Source: Eutreptiella sp. 'Long Island Sound 2002' (lineage: Eukaryota > Euglenozoa > Euglenophyceae > Eutreptiales > Eutreptiaceae). Taken from it: a DNA stretch of 64,000 nucleotides. Shown piece after piece: positions 61,819-64,000 of the stretch. Location: contig OZ038381.1 of the NCBI GenBank assembly GCA_964036045.1, positions 155,080,352-155,144,351 of the forward strand, in the 5' to 3' direction. The first letter of the stretch is position 1. Every line of letters starts with the position of its first letter. A model generated the notes under the pieces. That model was not told the DNA's origin. It ran no database searches and saw only the letters and a program-made list of their open reading frames with translations. A program made the translations under genes and the position numbers.

Positions 61819-63800
61819 GGCAGTGCTGCCTCGTTGGGAAGGCAGTGTCACTGTCCAACAACAGTGCTGCTGCCGTCCACAGGCAGTGCTGCCACGTTCT
61901 GAAGGCAGTGTTACTGCAGTCCACGGGCAGTGCTGCAGTGTTGGGATGCAGTGCTGCAGCATTCCAAAGGCATGCAGCATTGCAGAGGCAGTGGCACCAC
62001 TGTTTGAAGGCAGTGCTGCCTCATTGTGAAGGCACTGCCGCTGCCATGTGAAGGCAGTGCTGCCACCAACTGAAGGCAGTGCTGCCTCAACGGAAAGGCA
62101 GTGTCACTGTCCAACAGCAGTGCTGCTGCCGTCCACAGGCAGCGTTGCTGCAGTCCATGGGCAGTGCTGCAGTGTTGGGATGCAGTGCTGCAGCATTCCA
62201 AAGGCATGCAGCATTGCAGAGGCAGTGGCACCACTGTTTGAAGGCAGTGCTGCCTCATTGTGAAGGCACTGCCGCTGCCATGTGAAGGCATTGCTGCCAC
62301 GAACTGAAGGCAGTGCTGCCTCATTGGGAAGGCAGTGTCACTGTCCAACAACAGTGCTGCTGCTGTCCACAGGCAGTGCTGCCACATTCTGAAGGCAGTG
62401 TTGCTGCAGTCCACTGGCAGTGCTGCAGTGTTGGGATGCAGTGCTGCAGCATTCCAAAGGCATGCAGCATTGCAGAGGCAGTGGCACCACTGTTTGAAGG
62501 CAGTGCTGCCACATTGTGAAGGCACTGCCGCTGCCATGTGAAGGCAGTGCTGCCACCAACTGCAGGCAGTGCTGCCTCATTGGGAAGGCAGTGTCACTGT
62601 CCAACAACAGTGCTGCTGCCGTCCACAGGCAGTGCTGCCACATTCTGAAGGCAGTGTTGCTGCAGTCCACTGGCAGTGCTGCAGTGTTGGGATGCAGTGC
62701 TGCAGCATTCCAAAGGCATGCAGCATTGCAGAGGCAGTGGCACCACTGTTTGAAGGCAGTGCTGCCACATTATGAAGGCACTGCCGCTGCCATGTGAAGG
62801 CATTGCTGCCACCAACTGCAGGCAGTGCTGCCTCATTGGGAAGCCAGTGTCACTGTCCAACAACAGTGCTGCTGCCGTCCACAGGCAGTGCTGCCACATT
62901 CTGAAGGCAGTGTTGCTGCAGTCCATGGGCAGTGCTGCAGTGTTGGGATGCAGTGCTGCAGCATTCCAAAGGCATGCAGCATTGCAGAGGCAGTGGCACC
63001 ACTGTTTGAAGGCAGTGCTGCCTCATTGTGAAGGCACTACCGCTGCCATGTGAAGGCAGTGCTGCCACCAACTGAAGGCAGTGCTGCCTCAACGGAAAGG
63101 CAGTGTCTCTGTCCAACAGCAGTGCTGCTGCCGTCCACAGGCAGCGTTGCTGCAGTCCACTGGCAGTGCTGCAGTGTTGGGATGCAGTGCTGCAGCATTC
63201 CAAAGGCATGCAGCATTGCAGAGGCAGTGGCACCACTGTTTGAAGGCAGTGCTGCCACATTGTGAAGGCACTGCCGCTGCCATGTGAAGGCATTGCTGCC
63301 ACCAACTGCAGGCAGTGCTGCCTCATTGGGAAGCCAGTGTCACTGTCCAACAACAGTGCTGCTGCCGTCCACAGGCAGTGCTGCCACATTCTGAAGGCAG
63401 TGTTGCTGCAGTCCACTGGCAGTGCTGCAGTGTTGGGATGCAGTGCTGCAGCATTCCAAAGGCATGCAGCATTGCAGAGGCAGTGGCACCACTGTTTGAA
63501 GGCAGTGCTGCCTCATTGTGAAGGCACTGCCGCTGCCATGTGAAGGCAGTGCTGCCACCAACTGCAGGCAGTGCTGCCTCAACGGAAAGGCAGTGTCACT
63601 GTCCAACAGCAGTGCTGCTGCCGTCCACAGGCAGCGTTGCTGCAGTCCACTGGCAGTGCTGCAGTGTTGGGATGCAGTGCTGCAGCATTCCAAAGGCATG
63701 CAGCATTGCAGAGGCAGTGGCACCACTGTTTGAAGGCAGTGCTGCCACATTGTGAAGGCACTGCCGCTGCCATGTGAAGGCATTGCTGCCACCAACTGCA

Positions 63801-64000
63801 GGCAGTGCTGCCTCATTGGGAAGCCAGTGTCACTGTCCAACAACAGTGCTGCTGCCGTCCACAGGCAGTGCTGCCACATTCTGAAGGCAGTGTTGCTGCA
63901 GTCCACTGGTAGTGCTGCAGTGTTGGGATGCAGTGCTGCAGCATTCCAAAGGCATGCAGCATTGCAGAGGCAGTGGCACCACTGTTTGAAGGCAGTGCTG
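63801..64000. repeat. Partial monomer at right edge (s1 to mid s10)
   Basis: These 200 bases cover s1 to s9 complete (190 bp) and the first 10 bp of s10. The unit has TTGGGAAGCC and CCACTGG, the usual partner of the 234-bp unit before it. The array continues to the right of the window. Confidence 0.95.

Larger units (their letters stand above)
1..64000. repeat. Satellite DNA array, 256-bp monomer, spans the entire window
   Basis: The window is filled by head-to-tail copies of one monomer with no interruption, inversion or unique spacer. Taking the GGCA of the s1 subrepeat as the monomer start, there are 250 units between 88 and 63800; 201 are 256 bp and the rest are indel forms. Monomers differ at a limited set of recurring positions: the end of s1 (TTGGGAAGG, TTGGGAAGCC, TTTGGAAGG, TTTGGAAGCC, TTGGAAAGG, CTTTGGGAAGG, CAACGGAAAGG), CCATGGG or CCACTGG at the s5/s6 join, GTGCTGC or GTACTGC in s7, GAGGCAG or GAGACAG at s8/s9, CACATTGTG, CACATTATG or CTCATTGTG in s10, and GGCAGTG or GGCATTG in s12. 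Composition is about 58% GC with two conserved CpGs per monomer. No coding role is supported. The satellite family is not one I recognise. Confidence 0.98.
52072..64000. repeat. 490-bp HOR dimer domain (256 + 234 bp units)
   Basis: Units of 234 bp start at 52072, 53074, 54588, 55078, 55824, 56314, 56804, 57294, 59064, 59554, 60044, 62075, 63077 and 63567. Most lack s4, have CTCAACGGAAAGG in s1, and read GGCAGCGTTGC at the deletion join (56804 has GGCAGTGTTGC; 59064 has TTTGGAAGG). They alternate with 256-bp units, giving a strict 490-bp period over 54588-55567, 55824-57783, 59064-60533 and from 63077 on. Between these, extra 256-bp units interrupt the alternation. GCAACAGCAG-type s2/s3 (AACAGCAG) marks the units at 55078, 55824, 56314, 62075, 63077 and 63567. 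Confidence 0.9.

Noticed and set aside
88-63800. Candidate CENP-B box in s1 (CATTGGAAAGG, or TCGTTGGGAAG at about 54834)
   Set aside because: The motif lacks the required TTCG start together with the CGGG end. Only part of the central TTGGAA matches, and this is a common short string.
88-63800. CCAAT boxes (ATTGG on the plus strand) and E-boxes (CAACTG, CATTTG) once per monomer
   Set aside because: They are short motifs expected by chance in a repeated sequence, with no promoter architecture, TATA element or gene nearby.
1-64000. Ribosomal DNA spacer, telomeric or tRNA-derived repeat
   Set aside because: No rRNA or tRNA sequence, no TTAGGG-type repeats, and no polymerase III box A/B pair could be seen.
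1-64000. Transposon or retroelement insertions inside the array
   Set aside because: The unit lengths from 88 to 63800 sum exactly, leaving no room for foreign sequence; no target-site duplications or terminal repeats were seen.
1-64000. Inverted monomers or a strand switch
   Set aside because: All 250 units read in the same direction with GGCA-initial subrepeats on the plus strand.

Overview
The whole 64-kb window is one uninterrupted, head-to-tail satellite DNA array. I see no gene, RNA gene, mobile element, CRISPR array or unique sequence. The array runs off both ends: base 1 lies inside a monomer and base 64000 lies inside another. From 88 to 63800 I count 250 consecutive units, all in the same orientation. 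Of these, 201 are exactly 256 bp. The other 49 are 258 (1), 255 (5), 254 (15), 253 (1), 234 (17), 238 (1), 263 (1), 300 (4), 319 (1), 405 (1) and 129 bp (2), and these lengths sum exactly to the span.

The array has three tiers. The 256-bp monomer is itself a chain of twelve diverged subrepeats (s1-s12), mostly 22 bp, each opening with a form of GGCAGTGCTGCC and usually ending in TGAA or a relative. The monomers carry linked variants that form higher-order repeats (HORs): a 490-bp dimer (256+234) over the last 12 kb, and local HORs with periods of 508, 512, 1,002, 1,024, 1,322, 2,302, 2,433, 2,560, 2,750 and 4,352 bp. Nearly every large length change equals a whole number of subrepeats, which points to in-register unequal exchange between subrepeats.

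Layout: 1-5.2 kb mixed 256-bp monomers; 5.2-6.0 kb a run of 254-bp monomers; 7.0-11.3 kb two copies of a 2,302-bp HOR; 14.1-15.4 kb two 234-bp units; 16.7-27.7 kb 43 monomers in perfect 256-bp register; 28-38 kb a family with TTGGAAAGG at the end of s1, plus two 129-bp truncated units; 38.9-47 kb a rearrangement-rich stretch with 319-, 238- and 300-bp units and 1,322- and 1,024-bp HORs; 49.9 kb a 405-bp composite; 51.6-64 kb the 490-bp dimer domain.

Host: the consensus monomer is about 58% GC (80 G, 68 C, 54 A, 54 T in my count) but has only two CpGs against about 21 expected. This suggests a nuclear genome with heavy CpG methylation, most simply a vertebrate. The abundance of CAG/CTG argues mildly against a plant with strong CHG methylation. 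I do not recognise the satellite family and cannot name the species. A centromeric, pericentromeric, subtelomeric or sex-chromosome location is plausible, but nothing in the window decides it. Open reading frames are by-products: neither 22 nor 256 is a multiple of three, and the TGAA tails put stops in every forward frame.
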